From assembly GCA_964596535.1 (NCBI GenBank), contig CAZQUR010000042.1:1-24231 (forward strand): a stretch of DNA of 24,231 bases, written 5' to 3'. Under the pieces are notes generated by a model that worked only from the letters and a program-made list of their open reading frames with translations, did not search any database and was not told the DNA's origin. A program made the translations under genes and the position numbers. This document shows, piece by piece, positions 6,663-14,692 of this stretch (positions are counted from its first letter, which is position 1; every line of letters starts with the position of its first letter). Source of the stretch: GCA-002779465 sp964596535 (lineage in GTDB: Bacteria; Desulfobacterota; Desulfobacteria; Desulfobacterales; UBA2156).

Positions 6663-8972
6663 ATGGCGGATTCCGAACCGGCAAGCCGATCCGAAACGCC
6701 TGCGCGGGTCCGGTTTCAGACCGGTCCCAAGGGGGTGCTCCTCGTTCTGGGAAGCATCATGATCGTGTCGGTGGTTCTCCTGGTGGTCCGGGCAATATCC
6801 CTCACCCCCGAGGCCTTGTTTCCCGTTGACAAGACAAATACCTTCCTTCCCGTTTTCGCCGCCGATTACCTGTTCTGGGGGTTGGCGGCGGTGTGGTTTT
6901 TTTCCGTCATTTTCACCGGAGTGGTCCTTTTTCGATGGTTTATCGGCCCTCCGGAAAAACTCGTTCACTTTCTTTTGCTCAAAAGCCGGAAACAGGAACC
7001 GCTCCGGGCGCATGGAATCCCGGGCAACTGGCGCCCCTGGTTCAACATCGTCTCCACGGTGTTCAACCGGATGGAGGCACTGGCCCGGGAAGCGGAAAAG
7101 ACGAGTGCCGAGCTTCAGGAAAAGGTGAATTTGATCCGCCGGTTCTCCTGGGTGTATGAGCGCAACGAAGAACTGACCGCGGAGGTGGAGAAAAAGAACC
7201 GGGAACTGGAGATCGCGGTGGAAAAGTACCGGGAGGCCGCGGAGGAGCTGAAACGGCACCGGGATCACCTGGAAGAGAGGGTGAGCGAACGCACACAGGA
7301 ATTGTCGGAGGCCAACGAGAAACTCAAGGCCATGATCGAACAGGCCAATGAAATGGCGGAAAAAGCCAACGCGGCCAACCTGGCCAAGACCCATTTTCTG
7401 GCCAACATGAGCCATGAGATCCGGACGCCCTTAAACGCCATCATCGGGTTCACGGACATGATGCTGGAAACGAAACTGGACGAGGACCAGTTCGATTATG
7501 TCACCACCACCCGGAAGAGCAGTGAAGCCCTGTTCGAGCTGCTCAACAACATCCTGGATTTTTCCAAAATCGAAGCCGGCGAACTGGATCTGGAGCGCGT
7601 GGACTTCGATCCGGAATTGTTGGTCTTTGATATTTGTGATCTCATCCGGCCCAAGACCAAGGGGAAACCGGTGGAGGTGATCTGCCGCATCGCCGACGAC
7701 GTCCCCCAGACCGTCAAAGGGGATCCGGGCCGGTTCCGCCAGGTGCTGACCAATCTCATGGGCAACGCCGCCAAGTTCACCCGGTCCGGCGAGATCGCGC
7801 TTTTTCTGGGCGTGGACAAAGAAGCAAAGGGGCGGGTCAAACTCCACGTCACGGTTCGGGATACGGGGATCGGGATCCCCGAAGAAAAACTGAACGTCAT
7901 TTTCGATCCGTTCCAGCAGGCCGATGAGTCCATGACCCGGGAATACGGGGGGACGGGCCTGGGGCTTTCCATTTCGCGCCGGATCGCCCGGCTGATGGGA
8001 GGGGATGTTTGGGCCGAAAGCCGGGTGGGTGCCGGAAGCACCTTCCATTGCACGGCGTGGACGGAACTTTCCCGCCAACCGGCCGAGAAGCGGCGGCCCC
8101 CGGCTTCCCTGGACGGGAAACGGGTCCTGGTGATGGACGGGAACCCTTTGCATCTTGATTTCTTGAGCGAAGGATTGAAATCGGCGGGCATGGAAGTCAG
8201 CGGAGTGAATACGGGGGACGACGCCGTCCGGGCCTTCGAAGAGAGCATTGCCGGCCGAAAACCCATCCACCTGGGGATTCTGGATATTCAGGTGTCGGAT
8301 GCCAACGGGTACGCCATGGCGTCCACCCTTCGGTCCCTCGGGGGCGCGGCATCCAGGGTGCCGCTGATCGCCGTTTCCGCTTCCCTGGAACGGGAAGGAC
8401 AGAAGTGCCGGCGGGCGGGGTTCAACGCCTTTTTATCCAAGCCTTTTCCCTTGTCCCGGCTCTTCCAGGTGGCCGAACGCCTTTTTTCCGGGGAGAATGA
8501 AGCCCTTTCCGGGGAGGGATTGATCACGCGGCATTCGGTCCGGGAAGCGGCCAAACGCTCGGTGCGGATCCTCTTGGTGGAAGACAACCTGGTGAATCAA
8601 CGACTCGCCAAGACCATGCTGACCAAAGCCGGGTACCAGGTGGAAATCGCGGAAAACGGACGGGTGGCCCTCGAAAAATTCACGGCCGCACCCCGGGCAC
8701 TCGATTTGATCCTTATGGATGTGCAGATGCCCGAAATGGACGGCATCCAGGCCACCCAGGAGATTCGAAAGGCGGAATCTTTTCTGGCCGATGCAAAGGA
8801 CCGCCGTATTCCCATCATCGCCCTCACCGCCCACGCCATGAAAGGAGACCGGGAAATGTGCCTGGAGGCCGGCATGGACGATTACATCACCAAGCCCATC
8901 AAGCGGGAGGTGGTCCTGGAAATTTTGAAACAATGGATTGCGGGGATCGATCTCAGCGTGGGACCCGCATGA
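6663..8972 (+). CDS. Membrane-bound hybrid sensor histidine kinase with two receiver domains
   Basis: 769 residues. In order: two transmembrane segments (about 24-45 and 68-91) with a short outside loop, a long coiled coil (about 135-240), HisKA with MSHEIRTPLNAIIGF (phospho-His H251), HATPase_c (LTNLMGNAAKF, DTGIGIPEEKL, GGTGLGLSISRRIARLMGG), then two receivers. Receiver 1 (about 484-610) is partly degenerate: MDGN replaces the usual acidic pair, although ILDIQ and FLSKPF are kept. Receiver 2 (about 637-757) is canonical (LLVEDNLVNQ, LILMDVQMPEMDG, ALTAH, ITKPI). There is no HPt domain, so phosphate presumably goes to an external partner. The sensed signal is unknown and the outside loop is short. 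It follows the FHA gene and abuts the DUF89 gene. Confidence 0.95.
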   Translation: MADSEPASRSETPARVRFQTGPKGVLLVLGSIMIVSVVLLVVRAISLTPEALFPVDKTNTFLPVFAADYLFWGLAAVWFFSVIFTGVVLFRWFIGPPEKLVHFLLLKSRKQEPLRAHGIPGNWRPWFNIVSTVFNRMEALAREAEKTSAELQEKVNLIRRFSWVYERNEELTAEVEKKNRELEIAVEKYREAAEELKRHRDHLEERVSERTQELSEANEKLKAMIEQANEMAEKANAANLAKTHFLANMSHEIRTPLNAIIGFTDMMLETKLDEDQFDYVTTTRKSSEALFELLNNILDFSKIEAGELDLERVDFDPELLVFDICDLIRPKTKGKPVEVICRIADDVPQTVKGDPGRFRQVLTNLMGNAAKFTRSGEIALFLGVDKEAKGRVKLHVTVRDTGIGIPEEKLNVIFDPFQQADESMTREYGGTGLGLSISRRIARLMGGDVWAESRVGAGSTFHCTAWTELSRQPAEKRRPPASLDGKRVLVMDGNPLHLDFLSEGLKSAGMEVSGVNTGDDAVRAFEESIAGRKPIHLGILDIQVSDANGYAMASTLRSLGGAASRVPLIAVSASLEREGQKCRRAGFNAFLSKPFPLSRLFQVAERLFSGENEALSGEGLITRHSVREAAKRSVRILLVEDNLVNQRLAKTMLTKAGYQVEIAENGRVALEKFTAAPRALDLILMDVQMPEMDGIQATQEIRKAESFLADAKDRRIPIIALTAHAMKGDREMCLEAGMDDYITKPIKREVVLEILKQWIAGIDLSVGPA

Positions 8973-8973
8973 A

Positions 8974-9885
8974 ATGAAAAACCGATCCCGCGATCCGCGG
9001 ACAAAACAACTCCAACCCATCCCCCAGTGCATCGACTGCCTGTTGTCCCTGGTCCGGGACGCCACCGCCATGGCGTCGAACGGAAATCCGCGCCTCATGG
9101 AGCAGATGGAATCCGAGGCAAAAGGTCTCCTGGACCGGGTCAAGGACCTGAATTGGACCTCTCCCCGCATCGCCAATACGCTCTTCAACCGGATCCGCCG
9201 GGTGACGGAAAATGCGGATCCCTACCGGGAGTTCAAGGCCCGGGAGATGGCACAGGCCGGAAGAATCTTTGAGCGGATCCGGGGGCGGCTGCCCCGGGAT
9301 CTCAAGGGGCGGGTCCGCACGGCCGTGGCCGGCAACAGCTTCGATTTCTTTAAGGACCCGGATACCCTTTACGAGGATATTTTCCGGTTTGCAACGGGTG
9401 CCGATGCCGATGCGTATGATCATACGGACCGGTTGGCGGCCTTTCTGGAATCCGAGAAAACAAAGATCCTCTACGTCACGGACAATGCCGGGGAAATTTA
9501 CTTTGATCAGCCGCTTTTCACCTGGCTGAAGATGAAACAAAAAACGCCGGTCCTGGTGGTCAAGGGCGGTCCGGCCCTCAATGACCTGACCCGGGCGGAT
9601 CTGGAAGGCGCGGGCCTGACGCCGCACTTCGATGCCGTGGAAGACACCGGAGCCGACGGGGCCGGTATCGACTGGGACCGGGTCTCCGAGGGTTTTTTGA
9701 ACCGGGTGGAGACGGCGGACCTTGTCATCTCCAAGGGGATGGCCAACTTCGAAACGATTTTCCCGAAAACCCTTCCCTGCCCGGTCCTGTTCCTCTTCCG
9801 GGTCAAGTGCGCACCGATCCAGAACTTCATCTCGGCGGCGCTATACAGCGGCGTGATTCTGTGGAAGGATCCGGCGGTTACTTGA
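8974..9885 (+). CDS. DUF89 / ARMT1-like metal-dependent damage-control phosphatase
   Basis: 303 residues. DUF89 proteins are metal-dependent phosphatases proposed to clear damaged or excess phosphometabolites. Visible family marks are an N-terminal CIDC pair, AGNSFDFF, the metal-site segment TDNAGEIYFDQP, VVKGGPALND, SKGMANFET and LFRVKCAPI near the C-terminus. The true substrate cannot be read from sequence. I prefer the ATG at 8974, one base after the histidine kinase stop, over a TTG at 8938 inside that gene. The tight spacing implies co-transcription with the sensor kinase, though no functional link is evident. The 3' end overlaps convergent trmO by 8 bp. Confidence 0.9.
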   Translation: MKNRSRDPRTKQLQPIPQCIDCLLSLVRDATAMASNGNPRLMEQMESEAKGLLDRVKDLNWTSPRIANTLFNRIRRVTENADPYREFKAREMAQAGRIFERIRGRLPRDLKGRVRTAVAGNSFDFFKDPDTLYEDIFRFATGADADAYDHTDRLAAFLESEKTKILYVTDNAGEIYFDQPLFTWLKMKQKTPVLVVKGGPALNDLTRADLEGAGLTPHFDAVEDTGADGAGIDWDRVSEGFLNRVETADLVISKGMANFETIFPKTLPCPVLFLFRVKCAPIQNFISAALYSGVILWKDPAVT

Positions 9886-10360
9886 ACCGGCCGTCCGCCC
9901 TGCGGAGGGCGGCCTTCCGGGAGGCTTCCGCCAGCCATCCCGCCCGGGTGTTTTGGGCGGAGTCGAATTGTTCCACATACGGCTTGATGTCCAAAAGGGG
10001 GGTGCCGTCCAGGATATCCACGTTTTCGATGTGCAGGATGCGGCCCTGGATGCGGTTGAGCTTCACCAGGGAAAGGCCGATGGGGTTGGGGCGCTTGGGG
10101 GCCCGGGTGGAAAAAAGCCCCCGGGGCAAATCGTCCAGGAAAGGGACGACGTCAAGGGAAAAGCCCCGGGACAAATGGAAATGGTAGAGCAAAAAAATAT
10201 GGGAAAAACCCTCCAGGTCCTTGAGCCCCGGCAGGTATTTTTCCTCGAGGTCCACAAACCCCTTGATGCCGGCCGCCCCGGAGGGCTGAACAGGAGTGCC
10301 TTCCGCCTCGTGAAAGGGTGAGTGAATGACGCCGATAGGGCGGTAATGAATGGCATCCAT
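9878..10360 (-). CDS. trmO: tRNA (N6-threonylcarbamoyladenosine(37)-N6)-methyltransferase TrmO (TsaA/YaeB family)
   Basis: 160 residues. TrmO uses S-adenosylmethionine to methylate t6A37 in certain tRNAs. The family core is clear: YRPIGVIHSPF (about 6-16), PVQP, DLEGFSHIFLLYHFH (about 48-62), RGLFSTRAPKRPNPIGLS (about 79-97) and ILDGTPLLDIKPYV (about 115-128). It is shorter than E. coli TrmO (235 residues), lacking the C-terminal extension, as many bacterial members do. No clear ribosome-binding site precedes the ATG at 10360. The start lies 11 bp from the tRNA-Arg 3' remnant at attL, so before the insertion trmO directly followed tRNA-Arg. A promoter-like sequence in the mobile element now points at it. 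Confidence 0.93.
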   Translation of the reverse strand: MDAIHYRPIGVIHSPFHEAEGTPVQPSGAAGIKGFVDLEEKYLPGLKDLEGFSHIFLLYHFHLSRGFSLDVVPFLDDLPRGLFSTRAPKRPNPIGLSLVKLNRIQGRILHIENVDILDGTPLLDIKPYVEQFDSAQNTRAGWLAEASRKAALRRADGRFK

Positions 10361-10365
10361 GGGTT

Positions 10366-10419
10366 TTTTTCTGGTACGCCCGGCTGGGATCGAACCAGCG
10401 GCTTCCAGCTCCGGAGGCT
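10366..10419. repeat. attL core: 54 bp tRNA-Arg 3' remnant
   Basis: Identical base for base to 20028-20081. It contains the T-arm, variable loop, 3' acceptor strand and CCA end of tRNA-Arg (minus strand), but not the D-arm or 5' acceptor strand, so it is a tRNA fragment and not a functional gene. A perfect 12 bp palindrome, ATGAAATTTCAT (10420-10431), abuts its inner edge. Confidence 0.95.
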
Positions 10420-10440
10420 ATGAAATTTCATTTTTAGCTG

Positions 10441-10470
10441 ATTTTAACAATTTTTAATAGTTTTTGTCAA
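10441..10470 (-). promoter_or_regulatory. Predicted outward promoter at element left end, facing trmO
   Basis: On the minus strand TTGACA (10470-10465) and TAAAAT (10446-10441) are separated by 18 bp inside an AT-rich stretch. The -35 is perfect and the -10 differs at one base. A transcript would start near 10434, run through the tRNA remnant and reach trmO at 10360. Confidence 0.5.
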
Positions 10471-10557
10471 GTTGTAAAAAAGCCAAAAAAGAAGGGGGCT
10501 TATAAGGTCCACTTTTTTTATTGCCTTGTAAAGATTTTTATTGACTTTTACCGTGGA

Positions 10558-10577
10558 TGTGGGGGATAGTGTGGGGG
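10558..10577. repeat. Left twin TGTGGGGG repeat, possible integrase arm site
   Basis: TGTGGGGGATAGTGTGGGGG, a tandem pair of TGTGGGGG, lies 50-70 bp upstream of the integrase start. It recurs with one mismatch at 19957-19976 near the other end of the element and in the same orientation. Position near both att sites suggests arm-type binding sites for integrase or excisionase (inference). Confidence 0.5.
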
Positions 10578-10625
10578 AAAGACTTTCAGCTTACAGGCTA
10601 AACGCCGTTGAAGGGAGAAAAACCC

Positions 10626-11750
10626 ATGCCGAAACACACGCGAATTAAGACGAAATACCCGGGAGTAACCTATCTTCCGGCCAAAGCGCCGAATGGGGAC
10701 CCGGACCGGATTTATTACATTCGGTATCGCAAGGGCGGAAAGATGGTTGAGGAAAAAGCCGGAACCGTCTCAAAGGACAAGATGACCCCGGCAAAGGCGA
10801 ACCAGTTACGGGCCGATAAGATATCCGGCAAGGAACCCACGAATGCGGAAAAGCGGGCCGCCATCGAAGCGGCCAAAAAAGCCGCGGAAGGCCGGGTGAC
10901 CATTGAGAGGCTATGGGAGGCCTACCAGGAGCAAAATCCGGGATTGAAGGGTTGGGGTACATACAAAAGTCAGTGGAACGCCCACTTGAAAGAGGCTTTC
11001 GAGGACAAGGAGCCGGAAAACATCTTACAGCTGGATATCGACCGTTTCCGGCTTCGACTCTTGAAAAAGCGGAAACCCCAGACGGTAAAACATTGCCTGT
11101 CTCTATTAAACCGCCTGGTTCGATTCGGGGTGCGAAAGCAGATGTGTAGGCCATTGGCGTTTGAAGTCGAACTCCCGCGTTTTGACAACCGCAAAACGGA
11201 GGACCTAAGCAAGGACCAGTTGAAACGACTCCTGGCCGCCATTGAGAAAGACACCCATGCAATCGCCGGACCCCTGATGAAGCTGGCCTTGTATTCCGGC
11301 ATGCGAAAAAACGAGATGCTCAGATTGCGGTGGGCGGATATCGATTTTGAAAAGGGTTTTATCACGATCCGAAACCCGAAATCCGGCCGGGACCAGGTTA
11401 TTCCGATGAACGACATGGCCGCCGGGGTTTTAAAGGCATTACAACGGGTTTCCGATTGGGTTTTTCCGGGAAAAGATGGAAAGCACCGCGTGGAGGTTAC
11501 CCGGGCCTGTCGTGAAATTGCCACGGCCGCCGGGTTGCCGCCGGGGTTTCGGCCACTCCACGGACTCCGGCATTGCTTTGCCAGCGCGCTTGCCTCATCG
11601 GGAAAAGTGGACCTGCTGGTACTGCAACGGCTTTTGACACACCGGGACCCGGCTATGACGTTGAGGTATAGCCACTTGAGAGACGAGGCCTTGAGAAGGG
11701 CGTCAGACATTGCCGGCGATATCTTCAAGACCGGCACGGAGGGCAAATAG
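10626..11750 (+). CDS. Tyrosine recombinase / phage integrase
   Basis: 374 residues. Catalyses site-specific insertion of the element into tRNA-Arg. The N-terminal part (about 1-90) is a basic arm-binding-type domain (YPGVTYLPAK, IYYIRYRKGGK). The core-binding region (about 91-185) is followed by the catalytic domain with R227 (YSGMRKNEML), H312 and R315 (LHGLRH), H339 (LLTHRDP) and the nucleophile Y348 (LRYSH). All five canonical residues are present, so it should be active. The ATG at 10626 is preferred over a TTG at 10608 because AAGGGAG sits nine bases upstream. It lies next to attL, as in most tRNA-targeting elements. Confidence 0.96.
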   Translation: MPKHTRIKTKYPGVTYLPAKAPNGDPDRIYYIRYRKGGKMVEEKAGTVSKDKMTPAKANQLRADKISGKEPTNAEKRAAIEAAKKAAEGRVTIERLWEAYQEQNPGLKGWGTYKSQWNAHLKEAFEDKEPENILQLDIDRFRLRLLKKRKPQTVKHCLSLLNRLVRFGVRKQMCRPLAFEVELPRFDNRKTEDLSKDQLKRLLAAIEKDTHAIAGPLMKLALYSGMRKNEMLRLRWADIDFEKGFITIRNPKSGRDQVIPMNDMAAGVLKALQRVSDWVFPGKDGKHRVEVTRACREIATAAGLPPGFRPLHGLRHCFASALASSGKVDLLVLQRLLTHRDPAMTLRYSHLRDEALRRASDIAGDIFKTGTEGK

Positions 11751-11751
11751 C

Positions 11752-12351
11752 ATGGCGGGTATCAAGGAATTTATTGCCGACGCCAAAAGGAACCGTGACG
11801 CCTTCTTGAGACCCTATAGGGACGCCTTCGATAAGGGGACCGAAAAGGAACGGGCAAAAATCGTAATTCAGCTGATCCAGATGGAACCGTCACACCATGA
11901 GGAACCCTGGATATCCGGCGAAATTACCCGGTGGTTAAGTCGTCAGAACGACACGGATATTGAAAATTTGAAATCCGCGTTCGTGAATCGGGGAAAAAGG
12001 GACCACGTTAGGGCCAAGGATGCGAAATGGTTTTCACTGGTTCAAAGGGCGGACGCGGCCATTGCGAAGGCCAAAACCTCAAAATACCGGGTTTTTCAAA
12101 AAATGGCAACTCACGAAGGCGTGGACCGATGGACAGGTTCCGAAGATGACGCCGAAATGCAAATCCGGGCGCGCTATTACGATCATAAAAAACGCCATGC
12201 GCGGCGACTTCCGTTTCCGTACTGGGGCCGGGACATCATCGAGACCGAGGACGCCTTCATCGTGAAAAACCCAGTGGGCGGGGCGGTTATCGAGCTTAAC
12301 GGCCAAAAAATCCCGCATTGGGGGTCCTGGGAGATGAAAATACCGAAATAA
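11752..12351 (+). CDS. Unknown protein downstream of the integrase
   Basis: 199 residues, starting one base after the integrase stop, so probably translationally coupled. The N-terminal two thirds are charged and helical. The C-terminal part reads as beta-rich (AFIVKNPVGGAVIELNGQKI), with aromatic residues around PFPYWGRDI and PHWGSWEMKI. No catalytic motif or domain that I recognise. Its position after int suggests a role in excision or element control, but this is only context. Codon use resembles the neighbouring element genes. Confidence 0.75.
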   Translation: MAGIKEFIADAKRNRDAFLRPYRDAFDKGTEKERAKIVIQLIQMEPSHHEEPWISGEITRWLSRQNDTDIENLKSAFVNRGKRDHVRAKDAKWFSLVQRADAAIAKAKTSKYRVFQKMATHEGVDRWTGSEDDAEMQIRARYYDHKKRHARRLPFPYWGRDIIETEDAFIVKNPVGGAVIELNGQKIPHWGSWEMKIPK

Positions 12352-12367
12352 AATAAATACTTAGAAC

Positions 12368-12399
12368 TGTATCCAAAATTATTTTAAAAACTGGATACA
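12368..12399. promoter_or_regulatory. Inverted repeat TGTATCCA-16-TGGATACA, candidate operator
   Basis: Perfect 8 bp arms at 12368-12375 and 12392-12399 flank an AT-only spacer apart from its last base. It lies in the short intergenic region before the AlpA-like gene, where a regulator binding site would be expected. No binding protein is identified. Confidence 0.4.
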
Positions 12400-12420
12400 A
12401 CAATCGTTTCAATTCGTGGG

Positions 12421-12450
12421 AAAAGGTTAGGCAATATTGTCTAACCTTTT
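12421..12450 (+). terminator. 30 bp near-perfect palindrome, terminator or operator
   Basis: AAAAGGTTAG (12421-12430) and CTAACCTTTT (12441-12450) are perfect inverted arms. The middle is itself CAATATTG, so the RNA can pair over nearly the whole unit, with a G-U pair at the one imperfect position. It runs into more T residues, which fits an intrinsic terminator for the int operon. The palindromy and the position 20 bp before the AlpA-like start also fit an operator. Confidence 0.5.
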
Positions 12451-12469
12451 TTTATCCATGAGGTGGAAG

Positions 12470-12667
12470 ATGGAAAACAAAGATTTTAAATTTGTGAATG
12501 AGCGCCGGGCCGCGGAACTCCTGGGGGTTTCCCGTTTTTCTTTGCAAGGGTGGAGGTTCCGGGGGAAGGGACCTCCGTATCACATCGTCGGGAGCCGGCG
12601 GATTCTTTACAAGGTGGATGACCTCCGGGAGTATATCGAGGCCGGCCGCGTAGAGCCGCGGCAATGA
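12470..12667 (+). CDS. AlpA/excisionase-like helix-turn-helix DNA-binding protein
   Basis: 65 residues. The protein is almost entirely one winged-HTH of the MerR/excisionase type: NERRAAELLGVSRFSLQGWR forms the HTH, followed by GPPYHIVGSRRILYKVDDLREYIEAG, the wing and closing helix typical of AlpA and Xis proteins. These proteins control integrase expression or direct excision in P4-like satellites and prophages. ATG at 12470 is preceded closely by GAGGTGGAAG; an ATG at 12458 in the same frame would add four residues. It is separated from the int operon by two palindromes. Confidence 0.85.
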   Translation: MENKDFKFVNERRAAELLGVSRFSLQGWRFRGKGPPYHIVGSRRILYKVDDLREYIEAGRVEPRQ

Positions 12668-12709
12668 GGAGCACGGAGCGACACAAGGAGCGGGAAACGA
12701 GAATGAGAG

Positions 12710-12865
12710 TTGACCAGAGAACAAATCCAGGCGCGGCACACATTTTTACGGACACAGGCGGTTTTACTGGAGTTAAGAGAAAGATTGCAAAAACAGATGA
12801 AAGAGACCTGGGACCAGGCGTTATCCCGAAAACTTGACGCTGTTGAGGTTTTACTCGAATCATAG
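12710..12865 (+). CDS. Small helical protein, unknown
   Basis: 51 residues from a TTG start. The translation is amphipathic and coiled-coil-like throughout (LRTQAVLLELRERLQKQMKE, then ALSRKLDAVEVLLES), quite unlike the random composition of the alternative frame that starts at the ATG at 12703. It fills the gap between the AlpA-like gene and the primase and ends 23 bp before the primase start. The start codon is uncertain. No function can be assigned. Confidence 0.5.
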   Translation: MTREQIQARHTFLRTQAVLLELRERLQKQMKETWDQALSRKLDAVEVLLES

Positions 12866-12888
12866 GAGCGAGAAAGTCAGAGGCTCGG

Positions 12889-14682
12889 ATGACTAAAGAA
12901 GAGGTGCTAAACCATTTCAGAAGCAATTATGAACCATTTTACAAGAAGTATTTACCCGGTGTCAAAAGCGCCGGGAGCGGCCACTTGACGGCCTTGTGCC
13001 CTTTCCACAAAGACAAAACGCCATCATTCAGCGTCGAAACCGCAAGCGGGAAGTACTACTGTCACGGCTGCGGAAAAGGCGGTGATCCCATTCACTTTTA
13101 CGCAAAGGTCAACGGCCTGGATACCCGGCGCGACTTCCCAAAAATCATCAACGGAATTGCTTCGGACTTCGGTATTGAGGGGGAAGCGAAGCCAAAAGCG
13201 CGCATGGTCCGGGCCTACGATTACCGGGACCCGGACGGCAATTTACTGTTTCAGGTTGTCAGGATGGAGCCGAAGGACTTCAGACAAAGGCAACCGGACG
13301 GTAAAGGCGGATGGACGTGGACCCTCAAAGGCGTGGAGCCGGTCCTCTACCGATTGCCGGAGATCCAAAAGGCCGATGAGATCCTTCTCGTGGAAGGCGA
13401 GAAAGACGTGGATAATCTGGTTTCCCTCGGCTTCCAGGCCACGACTTCACCCATGGGGGCAAAAAAATGGAAAGACTCTTACAGCGACGCCCTGGCCGGA
13501 AAAGCTGTTGTGCTGGTGCCAGATAATGACCAAGAGGGCCGGGAACACATGACCCGCGTGGGCCAATCCCTGGCCGGTAAAGCCGCCGGTATCAAGTGGC
13601 TTGACTTGCCGGATCTTCCATCCAAAGGTGACGTTTCAGACTTCACAGCTTCCTTCCAGGACCGGGACATGGCCGCCGAACGGCTTGCAATTCTGATAGA
13701 GGGCGCGAAGCCATACGAGCCGCCGAAAAAACGCACCATTGACGACCTGGTGATGACGGTTGCAGATTTTAAGGTCCTGGACCTTCCGGCGCGTCAACGG
13801 CTTCTCCATCCTTGGCTCAAAGAAAATTCAATCGTCCTGGTTTCCGGTTGGCGCGGGATCGGCAAGACATATTTCGCCCTGGGTCTTTTGAACGCCGTAT
13901 CTCGTGGTGAACCCTTTGGACCTTGGGAATGCGGAAAGTCAGTTCCCTGCCTTTTCCTGGACGGTGAAATGAGCACCGATGACGACATGGAACGTATCCA
14001 TGACCTAGAGCTGAACCCGGACATCCTTATTTATTCCGACGCCCTGGGGAACCATTGGGGCCTGCCACGGGCGAACCTAACAAGCCAGACATGGCGGGAA
14101 TCGATGAAGTGCGTCTTGATGACCCGGAAGATCAAGCTTTGGGTTGTGGATAACATTGCGTCACTTGCACCTGGACTTGACGAAAACGCACGAAAAGATT
14201 GGGACCCACTAAACCAGTTTTTCCTTGAGCTGCGTTTTGCCGGGACATCGACAATCTTATTGCACCACGTCGGAAAGGACGGCTCACAGAGGGGCACGTC
14301 GGCGCGTGAGGATAATCTTGACTGTTCGATGATCCTTCGGCCGCCTCCCGACTACATACCAGAGGATGGGTGCAGATTTGTCCTTCATTTCAGTAAGGCC
14401 CGGGTGAACACGGCGAACTTGAATCTTATAGCGGATACGGAATTCAAGCTGATTCTGGGCGAATCGGGCCGCTATGAGTGGACCTGGGCGAACGTCAAGG
14501 CCGAACGGAAAAAGGACATCTTGCGAATGATGGATGAAGGGATTGAACAAAAGGCCATAGCGGAGGCTTTGGGGGTCACGGGCGCCTATGTATCCAAAAC
14601 CAAAAAATGGGCCATGTCAGAAGGAATGATAGGCAAGGATGGGAAACTCAATCAATCGGGTTATGAATATGTCACAAGGTAG
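12889..14682 (+). CDS. Primase-helicase fusion, element replication protein
   Basis: 597 residues. The N-terminus is a CHC2-type primase zinc finger (C37, H40, C58, C61). A TOPRIM-like domain follows, with ILLVEGEKD (E169) and VPDNDQEG (D212, D214). Next is a RepA/RecA-like ATPase with Walker A SGWRGIGKT (about 319-327), FLDGE, Walker B LWVVDNIA and TILLHHVGK. The C-terminal 45 residues form an HTH (QKAIAEALGVTGAYVSKTKKW), likely for DNA binding. The architecture resembles P4-alpha-like and other phage or plasmid primase-helicases that start replication at a nearby origin. The iteron cluster directly downstream is the obvious candidate target (inference). Confidence 0.92.
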   Translation: MTKEEVLNHFRSNYEPFYKKYLPGVKSAGSGHLTALCPFHKDKTPSFSVETASGKYYCHGCGKGGDPIHFYAKVNGLDTRRDFPKIINGIASDFGIEGEAKPKARMVRAYDYRDPDGNLLFQVVRMEPKDFRQRQPDGKGGWTWTLKGVEPVLYRLPEIQKADEILLVEGEKDVDNLVSLGFQATTSPMGAKKWKDSYSDALAGKAVVLVPDNDQEGREHMTRVGQSLAGKAAGIKWLDLPDLPSKGDVSDFTASFQDRDMAAERLAILIEGAKPYEPPKKRTIDDLVMTVADFKVLDLPARQRLLHPWLKENSIVLVSGWRGIGKTYFALGLLNAVSRGEPFGPWECGKSVPCLFLDGEMSTDDDMERIHDLELNPDILIYSDALGNHWGLPRANLTSQTWRESMKCVLMTRKIKLWVVDNIASLAPGLDENARKDWDPLNQFFLELRFAGTSTILLHHVGKDGSQRGTSAREDNLDCSMILRPPPDYIPEDGCRFVLHFSKARVNTANLNLIADTEFKLILGESGRYEWTWANVKAERKKDILRMMDEGIEQKAIAEALGVTGAYVSKTKKWAMSEGMIGKDGKLNQSGYEYVTR

Positions 14683-14692
14683 TACACAAATT

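Noticed and set aside
7431..8270. 279-codon minus-strand ORF opposite the histidine kinase
   Set aside because: Antisense shadow; the plus strand has unmistakable HisKA and HATPase motifs.
10371..10419. A second tRNA-Arg gene at the left boundary
   Set aside because: Only the 3' half is present; the D-arm and 5' acceptor strand are missing, so it is the att remnant.
12703..12837. 44-codon ORF starting at an ATG before the primase gene
   Set aside because: Its composition looks random, whereas the overlapping TTG frame at 12710 encodes a coherent amphipathic helix.
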